Shown here one piece after another: positions 32,814 through 40,992 of a stretch of 64,000 nucleotides of DNA. Made by a program: the position numbers and the translations under genes. Under the pieces are notes generated by a model. The model was not told the origin of the DNA. It saw only the letters and a program-made list of their open reading frames with translations, and ran no database searches. How positions within the stretch are numbered: position 1 is the first letter of the stretch; every line of letters begins with the position of its first letter. Location: the NCBI RefSeq assembly GCF_017873605.1, contig NZ_JAGGKI010000001.1, positions 496,001-560,000 of the forward strand. Reading direction: 5' to 3'. Source of the DNA: Paenibacillus lactis (lineage in GTDB: Bacteria > Bacillota > Bacilli > Paenibacillales > Paenibacillaceae).

Positions 32814-35453
32814 ATGAAGCGATCTCACTATCACTCTACGGAAAGGCGGTTTAGGCGTAAGGGACTGAGCTTGTTCTTGGCGATCGTACTGCTGGTTAGC
32901 CTCGGTCTCATGCCGGCGTCGAAGGTTCAGGCAGCCGAAGAGGCTGGAACCACTATTACCTCGATGTCTTACTTTTCCGCGGCAGACGGACCGGTCATTA
33001 CCAAATCAGGGGTTGGCCAGGCCAGCTATGGTTTTGTCATGCCGGTCTTCAACGGAGGCGCCGCCACCTGGAATGATGTTGCCCAAGACTTGGGTGTGAA
33101 GGTGAAGGTGAACGGCAGCTGGGTCGATATCGACAGTGTCGGCAGCTTTGTCTATAACCAGAACTGGGGTCACTGGAACGACGGCGGCTTTACCGGCTAT
33201 TGGTTCACCCTCTCCACAACAACGGAGATTCAGCTGTACTCCAAAGCGAATGGGGTGACGCTGGATTACAGGCTGGTCTTTCAAAACATCAACAAAACGA
33301 CCATCACGGCGATGACCCCGACGCAAGGGCCGCAAATTACGGCAGGTTTTACGGGCGGTGCGGGCTTCACCTATCCGATCTTCAACAATGATCCAGCCAT
33401 CACCTATGAAGCCGTTGCGGACGATTTGAAGGTGTATGTAAAGCCCGTCAACAGCAGCGAATGGATCGATATCGACAACAATGCCGCCAGCGGCTGGATC
33501 TATGATCAGAACTTCGGTCAATTCACCGATGGAGGCGGCGGCTACTGGTTTAACGTCACGGAGTCGATCAACGTCAAATTGGAATCGAAGACCTCTTCCG
33601 CTAACATCGTGTATACCATCACCTTTAACGAACCCGTAAGAAATTCATATGTGCTTACGCCTTATGAAGGAACGACCTTTACAGCTGATGCGAGCGGCGC
33701 TATCGGGATTCCGCTGCCTAAGATTGATGGGGGCGCGCCAATCGGCACGGAGCTTGGCAATTTCGTATACCAGATTAACATCAACGGGCAGTGGGTGGAT
33801 CTGGACAATTCAAGCCAGAGCGGATTTGTATACTCGGCAAACGGCTACAATAACATGTCCCCTGCCAATCAGTGGGGGTACTGGGCCGATCATATCTATG
33901 GCCTGTGGTTCCAGCCGATCCAAGAGGACATGCAAATCCGTATTGGCTATCCATTAAACGGGCAGGCAGGTGGAAGCGTGGGCAGCAATTACATCAACTA
34001 CACCTTGATCGGGAATCCCGATGCTCCTCGTCCGGATATCACTGATCAGGAGGATATTCCGATCGGATCGCCAAGCGATCCAACCATCGCGGGCATGAAT
34101 CTGATCTGGCAGGATGAGTTTAACGGAACGACGCTGGATAACAGCAAATGGAATTATGAAACAGGGTATTATCTCAATGATGATCCGAATACCTGGGGTT
34201 GGGGCAATTCGGAGCTGCAGCACTATACCAATAGTGCGCAAAATGTTTTTGTACAGGACGGAAAGCTCAATATTCGAGCATTGAACGAGCCAAAATCCTT
34301 CCCGCAGGATCCTAATCGGTATGCACAATACTCCTCCGGGAAGATCAACACCAAGGATCATTTTTCCCTCAAGTACGGTAGAGTGGACTTCCGTGCCAAG
34401 CTGCCTACCGGCAACGGTATCTGGCCTGCGCTCTGGATGCTTCCGCAGGATAATGTGTATGGAACATGGGCATCCTCCGGTGAAATCGATGTGATGGAAG
34501 CACGAGGACGCTTGCCTGGCGTGACGAGCGGCGCGGTACACTTTGGCGGGCAATGGCCGACGAACCGGCATCTTTCCGGCGAATACCACTTCCCGGAAGG
34601 GCAGACCTTTGCCAATGACTATCATGTCTATTCTGTTGTCTGGGAAGAGAACAATATTAAATGGTATGTGGACGGCAAATTCTTCTTTAAAGTGACCCGG
34701 GATCAATGGTATTCGGCAGCAGCGCCGAACAATCCGAACGCCCCGTTCGATCAGCCGTTCTACCTCATTATGAACCTGGCGATTGGCGGAACCTTCGACG
34801 GCGGCCGGACCCCGGATCCGTCCGATATCCCTGCAACGATGCAGGTGGACTATGTCCGGGTGTACAAGGAAGGAGACGGCGGGGGCCAGAATCCTGGAAA
34901 CGTGCCCGTTACCGGCGTAACGGTGAATCCAAGCACGGCGCAGGTGGAAGTCGGGCAAAGCGTTCAGCTAAACGCCAATGTAGCGCCTTCCAATGCAACG
35001 AATAAGCACGTGACGTGGTCGGTTGCGAACGGCAGCACGGCATCCGTAAGTCCGAGCGGTCTCGTGACCGGGCTCGCTCCGGGCACGACAACCGTCACGG
35101 CGACAACCGCGGACGGAAATAAAACCGCCAGCTCCACCATCACCGTTGTACCGCCTCCTTCCACCGTCATCGTCATCGGCGATGAGGTGAAGGGATTGAA
35201 GAAAATCGGCAATGACCTGCTGTTCTATGTTAACGGCGCCACCTTTGCCGACTTGCACTATAAGGTCAACAACGGCGTGCAGCTAAACGTAGCCATGACC
35301 CCTACGGGGAACGGCAACTACACTTACCCTGTCAATAATCTAAAGCATGGGGATACGGTTGAGTATTTCTTTACCTATAACCCAGGGCAAGGAGCACTGG
35401 ATACCCCTTGGCAGACGTATGTGCATGGGGTGACGGAGGGGACACCGGAATAA
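32814..35453 (+). CDS. Secreted GH16 beta-1,3-glucanase with three N-terminal repeats, Ig-like domain and CBM56
   Basis: The 879-residue enzyme begins with a signal peptide ending KVQAAEEAG (about residue 41). Three related modules follow (about 45-155, 156-270, 277-400), each with a GSWVDID/SEWIDID/GQWVDLD motif and a GYWFTL-like aromatic strand; their function is not known to me. The GH16 domain (about 425-687) contains GEIDVMEARG, with E557, D559 and E562 as nucleophile, helper and acid/base. A Big_2 Ig-like domain (697-779) and a CBM56-like beta-1,3-glucan-binding domain (783-879, ADLHYKVNNGVQLNVAMTP) complete it. Expected role: degradation of laminarin or fungal cell-wall glucan. A cre-like site and a terminator flank the gene. 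Confidence 0.92.
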   Translation: MKRSHYHSTERRFRRKGLSLFLAIVLLVSLGLMPASKVQAAEEAGTTITSMSYFSAADGPVITKSGVGQASYGFVMPVFNGGAATWNDVAQDLGVKVKVNGSWVDIDSVGSFVYNQNWGHWNDGGFTGYWFTLSTTTEIQLYSKANGVTLDYRLVFQNINKTTITAMTPTQGPQITAGFTGGAGFTYPIFNNDPAITYEAVADDLKVYVKPVNSSEWIDIDNNAASGWIYDQNFGQFTDGGGGYWFNVTESINVKLESKTSSANIVYTITFNEPVRNSYVLTPYEGTTFTADASGAIGIPLPKIDGGAPIGTELGNFVYQININGQWVDLDNSSQSGFVYSANGYNNMSPANQWGYWADHIYGLWFQPIQEDMQIRIGYPLNGQAGGSVGSNYINYTLIGNPDAPRPDITDQEDIPIGSPSDPTIAGMNLIWQDEFNGTTLDNSKWNYETGYYLNDDPNTWGWGNSELQHYTNSAQNVFVQDGKLNIRALNEPKSFPQDPNRYAQYSSGKINTKDHFSLKYGRVDFRAKLPTGNGIWPALWMLPQDNVYGTWASSGEIDVMEARGRLPGVTSGAVHFGGQWPTNRHLSGEYHFPEGQTFANDYHVYSVVWEENNIKWYVDGKFFFKVTRDQWYSAAAPNNPNAPFDQPFYLIMNLAIGGTFDGGRTPDPSDIPATMQVDYVRVYKEGDGGGQNPGNVPVTGVTVNPSTAQVEVGQSVQLNANVAPSNATNKHVTWSVANGSTASVSPSGLVTGLAPGTTTVTATTADGNKTASSTITVVPPPSTVIVIGDEVKGLKKIGNDLLFYVNGATFADLHYKVNNGVQLNVAMTPTGNGNYTYPVNNLKHGDTVEYFFTYNPGQGALDTPWQTYVHGVTEGTPE

Positions 35454-35520
35454 GCGGTATGAGCGGGTAGAGGGAAAATCGATGCCTGCTTTAGGGTTGC
35501 TTGAGCGTGGTAATGATATA

Positions 35521-35560
35521 AAATCAGGGCTCCCACCAGTTTGAGGGAGCCCTGATTTTA
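35521..35560 (+). terminator. Terminator of the GH16 gene
   Basis: Perfect 14-bp stem (AAATCAGGGCTCCC / GGGAGCCCTGATTT) followed by TTTTA, about 70 bases past the glucanase stop. Confidence 0.9.
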
Positions 35561-35818
35561 TGGGAATGAATTGGTTTATCCTGTAACCCCCCTCTAAATT
35601 TACAATCCCACTATAAAGATTATCCCCTTCAGTACACTTATTGCGTAGTTATATAGATCGGCCATTTAAAGCAAATTCCCCATCAATTGATTTGTCTACT
35701 ATATTAATTCAGAAAGCCACTTGGACATATTTGTTGAAATAGTATATTTTTTCATTTAAATAATATTCGTAGTGGGTTAATATGGAAATGATTAATTACT
35801 GATGATTTGAGGTGCAAC
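35561..35818. other. AT-rich promoter region of the ABC-3C cassette
   Basis: About 260 bases of AT-rich DNA between the GH16 terminator and the HNH effector gene. No gene is credible here. It marks the left edge of the composition shift and should hold the cassette promoter. Confidence 0.5.
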
Positions 35819-36583
35819 ATGCAGGACAATAGAAAACCTCTAACTGAAAATGAAAATCTTATTCTCTTCTCAGAGGTTGAAGGAATATGTCCTCTATGTG
35901 CAAAAAGTCTCATATACTCTAAAGGTGGTAGGCAATACAAAATTTTCGAAGGAGCCCATATTTATCCGTTAAACCCCAGCACTCATGAAATTTCACTTCT
36001 AAAAGATGAAGAAAAGTTGAGTGAAGATGTCAATGATATAAATAATTATATTGCTCTTTGTAGAGACTGTCATAGAAAATTTGATAATCCAAGAACAGTC
36101 GCAGAGTACCGAAAATTATTATCCATAAAGAAGCAGTTTATAGCAAGGAATGAGAATAGAAAACAATATTCAAATTACCAAATTGAGTACGAGATTAAAG
36201 CCATTTTAACAACATTAGCTAGTGACATTGACTGGATACTTGAGCCCGAAACACTTAATTTAGATGCAATAAAAGTGGATGAAAAAGCAAACGGTACTTT
36301 ATCAAGACTTACAAAAAGGAAAATAAAGTCAGATGTAGCTGAATATTATTTATTTATTAAGGAGCAGTTTACAGAGCTTGACAAAACTAATGGAGATACT
36401 TTTGAAACTATTGCTACACAGGTAAAAGCTTTTTATATGGTGTTGAAAAAAGCCGGCCATACCCAGGAGGATATATACCAAAATTTATCTGAGTGGTTAA
36501 GCAAAAAGACAGAAAACAGCTCTTTAGAAGCTTGTAAAATTGTAATATCATTTTTTGTTCAGAACTGTGAGGTGTTCTCATGA
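35819..36583 (+). CDS. HNH-nuclease effector of an ABC-three-component (ABC-3C) conflict system
   Basis: The first 90 residues form an HNH endonuclease: zinc-type cysteines C24 and C27 (CPLC), the key histidine in EGAHIYPL (H47), Asn in INNYIAL, and a second zinc pair CRDCHRKFDN (C81, C84) with H85. The remaining 160 residues are helical and would be the ABC-3C C-terminal coupling domain. Start 35819 (ATG) is preceded by GAGG; the TTG four codons earlier overlaps that site. The gene overlaps the next one by four bases (ATGA). In ABC-3C systems the nuclease is thought to be held inactive and released by the ATPase upon infection; it likely cuts DNA. The gene is AT-rich and probably acquired. 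Confidence 0.85.
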   Translation: MQDNRKPLTENENLILFSEVEGICPLCAKSLIYSKGGRQYKIFEGAHIYPLNPSTHEISLLKDEEKLSEDVNDINNYIALCRDCHRKFDNPRTVAEYRKLLSIKKQFIARNENRKQYSNYQIEYEIKAILTTLASDIDWILEPETLNLDAIKVDEKANGTLSRLTKRKIKSDVAEYYLFIKEQFTELDKTNGDTFETIATQVKAFYMVLKKAGHTQEDIYQNLSEWLSKKTENSSLEACKIVISFFVQNCEVFS

Positions 36584-36822
36584 TTGTGCCTAACAAAATC
36601 ATCTCATTTGAGAACTCCATTATTAATAGAATGCTAATTATTTTAGAAATGTTGCGTATAAATAAAAATTATAGAGTGGCAGATTTGTTTGTTGAGCTTG
36701 GTCCTGAATTTGAAGGGATTGATGAATTCATTTATTCTCTCGATGTACTTTTTTTATTAGATGTTATTGATCTTGACACAGATAGTGGGGTCATACAATA
36801 TGTTAAAACAGATTCGATGTGA
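36580..36822 (+). CDS. ABC-3C middle component (MC6-like)
   Basis: An 80-residue protein overlapping both neighbours: four bases with the HNH gene and 23 bases with the ATPase gene. The sequence (MIVPNKIISFENSIINRMLI, then FIYSLDVLFLLDVIDLDTD) resembles the winged-helix middle components described for ABC-3C systems, closest in my memory to the MC6 group. It is expected to bridge effector and ATPase. Because it is short and overlapped, it is easily missed in automatic annotation. Confidence 0.78.
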   Translation: MIVPNKIISFENSIINRMLIILEMLRINKNYRVADLFVELGPEFEGIDEFIYSLDVLFLLDVIDLDTDSGVIQYVKTDSM

Positions 36823-38401
36823 TGTTTTTAGAGAAAAAACAATCGATTTCCATCCAGGTTTAAATGTTGTTTTAGGAGATAATCAAGGGTCAAACTCAAT
36901 TGGAAAATCGACGCTGTTAATGATCATAGATTTTATTTTTGGAGGAACTTCTTACACTGAATACAATAACGATGTGATGAGGGAATTGGGTGATCATGAA
37001 TTTCAATTTTTCTTTGAATTTAGTACTGAGAAGTTTTTCTTTATTAGAGGTACAGTGAACCCAAAAGAAGTATATGAATGTAATGAAAGCTTCGATAAGA
37101 TAAATACCATGACGCTAGAAGAATATTTGAAGTTCCTAAAAAAACAATACTCGTTGCCCTCGGAACATCTATCTTTCCGATCAGCAGTAAGTCTATATTC
37201 AAGGATTTGGGGAAAACATAATCTGGACGTAAAAAGACCTCTCCACACTTTTCCTAAGGAGAGAAACGCCGATACCGTAGTAAGATTTCTTCTACTGTTT
37301 AATGCTTATGATAACATCATTCATGAAGAAAAAAAGTTGAAATTACTTAAAGATTCACGCCTTACTCTTAATAAAGCAGGCAAATATGATTATGTGCCAA
37401 AGATCACAAAAACTAAGTATGAAAAAAATCTTAAAGAGATAGAAGAAATTGAAGAAAAAATTACAGATATTAAAGAGAATATTTATAAAGTTGCACTTAA
37501 CATAAGTGACTTTGTTTCAGAAGAACTCTTTAACTTACAAAAGGAAAAGAATAAATTAATCAAGGAACGCGATTACTTTAGAACAAAACTGATCCGTATT
37601 AATAAGAATCTTAAAAATAAGCATGTAGATCAAAAATTTGAAAAATTGGTTGAGTTTTTTCCAAATGTTAACTTAGAAAAATTAATGAATATTGAGAGAT
37701 TTCACGAAAATATATCAAAGATTCTTGCTGAGGAGTTAAAAAAAGAAAAAAGGCGACTGGAGTTAGAAGTTAATTTTTTTGATGAACAGATCAGTAAAAT
37801 TGATTCCACTATGAATTCGCTTCTCAGTAATGATGGGCAATCTAACCACTTAATTGAGCATTTGTTTGATTTATCAACAAGACTTAGAAGCATCGAACTC
37901 GAAAATAAAATTTACCTAAAATCGCAGAATATAAAAAAAGATATAGAAACAACTGAAACCGATATTAGCGAAAAAAAGGTGCAAAGTATTGAAAAAGTCA
38001 CTGATTTGGTGAACACTAAACTATTGACAATTAATGACTCAATTCATAATGAAAGCAGGCGTTCACCGAAATTAGAATTATTGGAGAAGGACTATAATTA
38101 TAAAGTATTTGATAATACTGGGACTGGAAAGGCATATACAAATTTATTAATTTTGGATCTTGCCGTCTTTGAACTTACTAAACTCCCCATTCTAATACAT
38201 GACTCAATTCTATTTAAAAACATCGAAGATAATGTTGTTGAAAACATAATCAAGATTTATAATCAAAAATCCACTAGACAAATTTTCATTGCAATAGACA
38301 CTATAGATAGATACTCTGAATATACACAGATAATTTTAACGGAACAAAAGGCAATTTCGTTATCGAGAGACCGTCTGTTATTTATTAAAGACTGGCGTTG
38401 A
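36800..38401 (+). CDS. DUF2326 ABC/SMC-like ATPase of the ABC-3C system
   Basis: The 533-residue ATPase has Walker A at residues 26-38 (GDNQGSNSIGKST), a long central coiled coil (about 200-400, rich in Lys/Glu/Ile) and a C-terminal DUF2326 region with TGKAYTNLLILDLAVFELTK and Walker-B-like PILIHDSILF. This is the RecN/SMC-type plan in which the two ATPase halves are brought together by a coiled-coil hairpin. Start 36800 is taken because the homology begins MLKQIRCDVF and GTGGGG lies upstream; an ATG at 36761 inside the previous gene is less likely. It is the sensor/motor of the three-gene conflict cassette. It is AT-rich, unlike the GH16 gene to its left. Confidence 0.88.
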   Translation: MLKQIRCDVFREKTIDFHPGLNVVLGDNQGSNSIGKSTLLMIIDFIFGGTSYTEYNNDVMRELGDHEFQFFFEFSTEKFFFIRGTVNPKEVYECNESFDKINTMTLEEYLKFLKKQYSLPSEHLSFRSAVSLYSRIWGKHNLDVKRPLHTFPKERNADTVVRFLLLFNAYDNIIHEEKKLKLLKDSRLTLNKAGKYDYVPKITKTKYEKNLKEIEEIEEKITDIKENIYKVALNISDFVSEELFNLQKEKNKLIKERDYFRTKLIRINKNLKNKHVDQKFEKLVEFFPNVNLEKLMNIERFHENISKILAEELKKEKRRLELEVNFFDEQISKIDSTMNSLLSNDGQSNHLIEHLFDLSTRLRSIELENKIYLKSQNIKKDIETTETDISEKKVQSIEKVTDLVNTKLLTINDSIHNESRRSPKLELLEKDYNYKVFDNTGTGKAYTNLLILDLAVFELTKLPILIHDSILFKNIEDNVVENIIKIYNQKSTRQIFIAIDTIDRYSEYTQIILTEQKAISLSRDRLLFIKDWR

Positions 38402-38491
38402 TGATCATAAAAACAAGGAATCAATCATCGACTCCTTGTAATAGTATCTGTGATAATACAACGTATAATACCAACTTAACTTGAATAATGT

Positions 38492-38520
38492 AAAAGGGAG
38501 CTGCCGCAGCAGCTCCTTTT
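38492..38520. terminator. Bidirectional terminator between the ABC-3C cassette and the XRE gene
   Basis: Stem AAAAGGGAGCTGC-CGCA-GCAGCTCCTTTT with A and T tails on opposite sides, so it can stop transcription from both converging units. Confidence 0.88.
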
Positions 38521-38566
38521 AACTCTCCAAGCTTTAGTCGACCCTCTCGGACCATGACTCTCCCTC

Positions 38567-38908
38567 TTAACTCAACTGATCATCCAGCATAACGTCTATA
38601 ACTTTCAGTATCCTCTTCTGCTCAGCCTCACTCCTGCTTCGGAGCCTGTCCACAATTTCTGTGAGTGTAGACTCCCGTTCCTCTCCACTCACAGGCTGGA
38701 TATAACTAAAGAACTCCACCATCGAGAGATCGAGTGCATTCGTAATTTTAGCGAGTACCACAACAGAGCATACTTTTTCAGAACGTTCTAGCTTACCAAT
38801 ATAAGTTTCGTGTACCTCCGCCTTACTTGCAAGCTCCTCCTGGCTTAGTCCACGTTGTCTTCGGAAGTGCCGAATGCCCTCCCCCACCATCCTCATCAAA
38901 TCATCCAT
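38567..38908 (-). CDS. XRE-family helix-turn-helix regulator
   Basis: A 113-residue protein with an N-terminal Cro/CI-type helix-turn-helix (GIRHFRRQRGLSQEELASKA, then HETYIGKLERSEKVCS) and a short helical tail for dimerisation. Start 38908 is preferred (AGGGTGA upstream); the frame is open 14 codons further but those residues are not domain-like. It is divergent from a small gene at 39067 across a palindromic CCCTATAGGG operator set, indicating autoregulation and control of the neighbour. It lies beside but points toward the ABC-3C cassette; regulation of that cassette is possible but no matching operator was seen at 35.6-35.8 kb. Confidence 0.85.
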   Translation of the reverse strand: MDDLMRMVGEGIRHFRRQRGLSQEELASKAEVHETYIGKLERSEKVCSVVVLAKITNALDLSMVEFFSYIQPVSGEERESTLTEIVDRLRSRSEAEQKRILKVIDVMLDDQLS

Positions 38909-38960
38909 AGCAATCACCCTAAGCAAACCATAGACCAGCCATATAACCACTCCAAGATAC

Positions 38961-39029
38961 TATAGGGTTTTGTTTTATAAAATATACCCTATAGGGATTG
39001 TATTTTGATATAATAAGATTGCCCTATAT
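38961..39029. promoter_or_regulatory. XRE operator cluster
   Basis: A perfect palindrome CCCTATAGGG (38987-38996) is flanked by half-sites TATAGGG at 38961-38967 and CCCTATA at 39022-39028. All lie in the divergent promoter region between the XRE gene and the small gene at 39067, spanning 69 bases. This repetition is typical of cooperative repressor binding. Confidence 0.65.
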
Positions 39030-39066
39030 TTCCAAAAATAAAACTCCTTGGCTCAAAACGTGGCGC

Positions 39067-39297
39067 ATGGAGCTTAAGAAAGGAATGATTCCAATTAGAG
39101 TCCAATGTATTTTCCCCGACAACTCAACGGCGAATATTTACATATCCGAAATTGGAGAATTTCTACGTCTTACAAGGTTGGTAGGCGGAATAACAATGGA
39201 AGGAACCTATTATAGGGTGGCCCATACAGAGCTAATTGTCGAAAAAGAAGGCTACTATATTTCAATGCAATTGAAGAAGCACAGGCATGTGCAATAA
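39067..39297 (+). CDS. Small protein under the XRE operator, unknown function
   Basis: A 76-residue, probably all-beta protein (MELKKGMIPIRVQCIFPDNS, RLVGGITMEGTYYRVAHTEL) that I do not recognise. The frame is open back to a TTG at 38998, but that codon lies inside the operator cluster, so the ATG at 39067 is more likely. No strong ribosome binding site precedes it. A terminator at 39346-39388 closes the unit. Divergence from the XRE gene suggests it is its regulatory partner or target. Confidence 0.5.
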   Translation: MELKKGMIPIRVQCIFPDNSTANIYISEIGEFLRLTRLVGGITMEGTYYRVAHTELIVEKEGYYISMQLKKHRHVQ

Positions 39298-39345
39298 AAA
39301 CCCGTCCGATACCCCCTACAACCACTGTATTTCAACAAAGTCAAA

Positions 39346-39388
39346 CAACCTGAGCCCCTATGAATACCGGACTCAGGTTGCTATTTTT
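39346..39388 (+). terminator. Terminator of the small XRE-linked gene
   Basis: Nine-bp stem CAACCTGAG / CTCAGGTTG with a 17-base loop followed by CTATTTTTTTT, 50 bases after the stop codon. Confidence 0.8.
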
Positions 39389-39442
39389 TTTACTTGTAGA
39401 CTACTATCCATTTGCTTGGAGTCAAGCCAACATAGGTGCCTC

Positions 39443-39784
39443 CTAAGCCTTCTTCACAAACTCCGATTTCAGCTTCATCGCTCCAAAGCCATCGATTTTG
39501 CAATCAATATTATGATCCCCGTCGATCAGGCGAATGTTTTTGACCTTGGTGCCGATCTTCACGACCGATGACGTTCCCTTTACTTTCAGGTCCTTGATGA
39601 CGGTGACCGAATCTCCGTCCCGCAGCATATTGCCGTTGGCATCTTTTACGACTTTTTCGTCTTCATCAACTTCGAGACTGGAGCCCGGACTCCACTCATG
39701 AGCACATTCCGGGCACACCAGCAAGCTTCCATCCTCATACGTGTATTCGGAATTGCATTTCGGACAATTAGGCAGGTTAGACAA
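39443..39784 (-). CDS. yjdM: YjdM/PhnA-family zinc-ribbon protein
   Basis: The 113-residue product has an N-terminal zinc ribbon ([21 protein letters not shown]) and a C-terminal beta domain with the invariant-looking [15 protein letters not shown] and FVKKA end of the YjdM/PhnA family. Once named for alkylphosphonate use, its true role is unclear. It starts with TTG (GGAG about ten bases upstream). Length and motifs agree with intact family members. It is a single-gene unit facing the small XRE-linked gene. Confidence 0.93.
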   Translation of the reverse strand: MSNLPNCPKCNSEYTYEDGSLLVCPECAHEWSPGSSLEVDEDEKVVKDANGNMLRDGDSVTVIKDLKVKGTSSVVKIGTKVKNIRLIDGDHNIDCKIDGFGAMKLKSEFVKKA

Positions 39785-40011
39785 TGTTCATATTCTCCAT
39801 TCATGATCATAATCGAATCTCTAACATACTGACATGGCTTCATCCGATCGTCAAGCACATCAGCTATCACCGTATTGAATTTAATCTTGACCTTCACATT
39901 AGTGTCATACTTTAGAATCCATTTCGAAGGCAATATTCCTTGAGATACGGGCGATCTCATATGGAATAATCAATTCTGGCTTGTTGTGATTATCGAAAGG
40001 AGCGAAGTTAA

Positions 40012-40908
40012 ATGAACAAAATAATCAATCATGACCGTACAGCGGTAACAGTCATTGGCCTTGGAAATATGGGTGTGGCACTTGCAGAGGCGTTCCTGAA
40101 GGGGGGGCACCCCACAACTGTCTGGAACCGCTCAGCGAATAAGGCCGATGGACTGGTTGCAAAAGGTGCTGCGCTTGCGGCTACCTTTGCTGATGCGGTA
40201 GCGGCTAGTCCCGTGGTGATCATATGCCTATCCACTTACGAAGTTATGCATGAACAGCTCTCCCCATTAACCGATGAACTTTCCGGTCGAGTCCTAGTCA
40301 ACCTCACGAGTGGAACTCCAGACCAAGCTCGTAACACAGCCATCTGGGCAGCTGAGCGAGAAGTCGAATATCTCGACGGAGCCATCATGGCAGTACCCCA
40401 GCTAATCGGGCTGCCGGAAACCCTCATCTTCTACGGAGGCTCCAAGACTCTCTTTGAAGCTCACGCGCCGCTGTTACGGGTTTTCGGAGGCAATGCGGCT
40501 TATCTTGGCGATGATCATGGTGCCCCATTGTTGTACGATCTGGCGCTGCTCACCATGCTGTATGGATCCGTGTACGGATACCTCCATGCCCACGCCTTCT
40601 TGAGTACGGCAAACATATCGCCAACAGCTTTCCTCCCGTTTGCAACGAATTGGGTCAACCATGTAATTGCCCCAAGCATAACCAACCCCGATAGCGCACG
40701 TGCACTCGAGGAGCGCAATTACGCGACCGACGTGTCCAACCTGAATACCAACAAATTAGGGCTGGAACACATTATTCGCGCCAGCAAGGAGCTGGATATC
40801 CCGGCAGAGTGGTTAAAGCCCCTGCACGCTATTGCTGCGCAGCAAGTCGCTGAAGGCTACGGCAATGATGCATTTGAACGAGTCTTCGAGGCTTTGCGGA
40901 AATCCTGA
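40012..40908 (+). CDS. NAD(P)-dependent oxidoreductase of the imine-reductase / beta-hydroxyacid dehydrogenase superfamily
   Basis: The 298-residue enzyme has the NADPH-binding loop VIGLGNMGVALAEAFLKGG with the WNRS turn, then CLSTYEVMHEQL and the segment GAIMAVPQLIG. The interdomain helix includes YDLALLTMLYGSVYGYLHAH. These features match imine-reductase-like proteins, which reduce C=N bonds, rather than classical hydroxyisobutyrate dehydrogenases, whose catalytic Lys motif is not seen. AAAGGAG precedes the ATG. It stands alone with a terminator at 40931-40970. The physiological substrate is unknown. Confidence 0.82.
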   Translation: MNKIINHDRTAVTVIGLGNMGVALAEAFLKGGHPTTVWNRSANKADGLVAKGAALAATFADAVAASPVVIICLSTYEVMHEQLSPLTDELSGRVLVNLTSGTPDQARNTAIWAAEREVEYLDGAIMAVPQLIGLPETLIFYGGSKTLFEAHAPLLRVFGGNAAYLGDDHGAPLLYDLALLTMLYGSVYGYLHAHAFLSTANISPTAFLPFATNWVNHVIAPSITNPDSARALEERNYATDVSNLNTNKLGLEHIIRASKELDIPAEWLKPLHAIAAQQVAEGYGNDAFERVFEALRKS

Positions 40909-40930
40909 TGGGCCAATCATCGAAATACAG

Positions 40931-40970
40931 GAAGAAGAGGATTCTGTTTCAAGCAGAATCCTCTTCTTAT
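40931..40970. terminator. Terminator between the oxidoreductase and multicopper oxidase genes
   Basis: Stem AGAAGAGGATTCTG / CAGAATCCTCTTCT with a seven-base loop. It sits between two converging genes and probably serves both. Confidence 0.85.
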
Positions 40971-40992
40971 CTCAATGGATCGGTTCCATTCC

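Noticed and set aside
33954..34958. 334-residue minus-strand frame
   Set aside because: It is the antisense of the GH16 catalytic domain and shows no domain of its own.
39646..39960. 104-residue minus-strand frame overlapping yjdM
   Set aside because: It shares DNA with the yjdM start in another frame and has no recognisable domain; I treat it as leader sequence.
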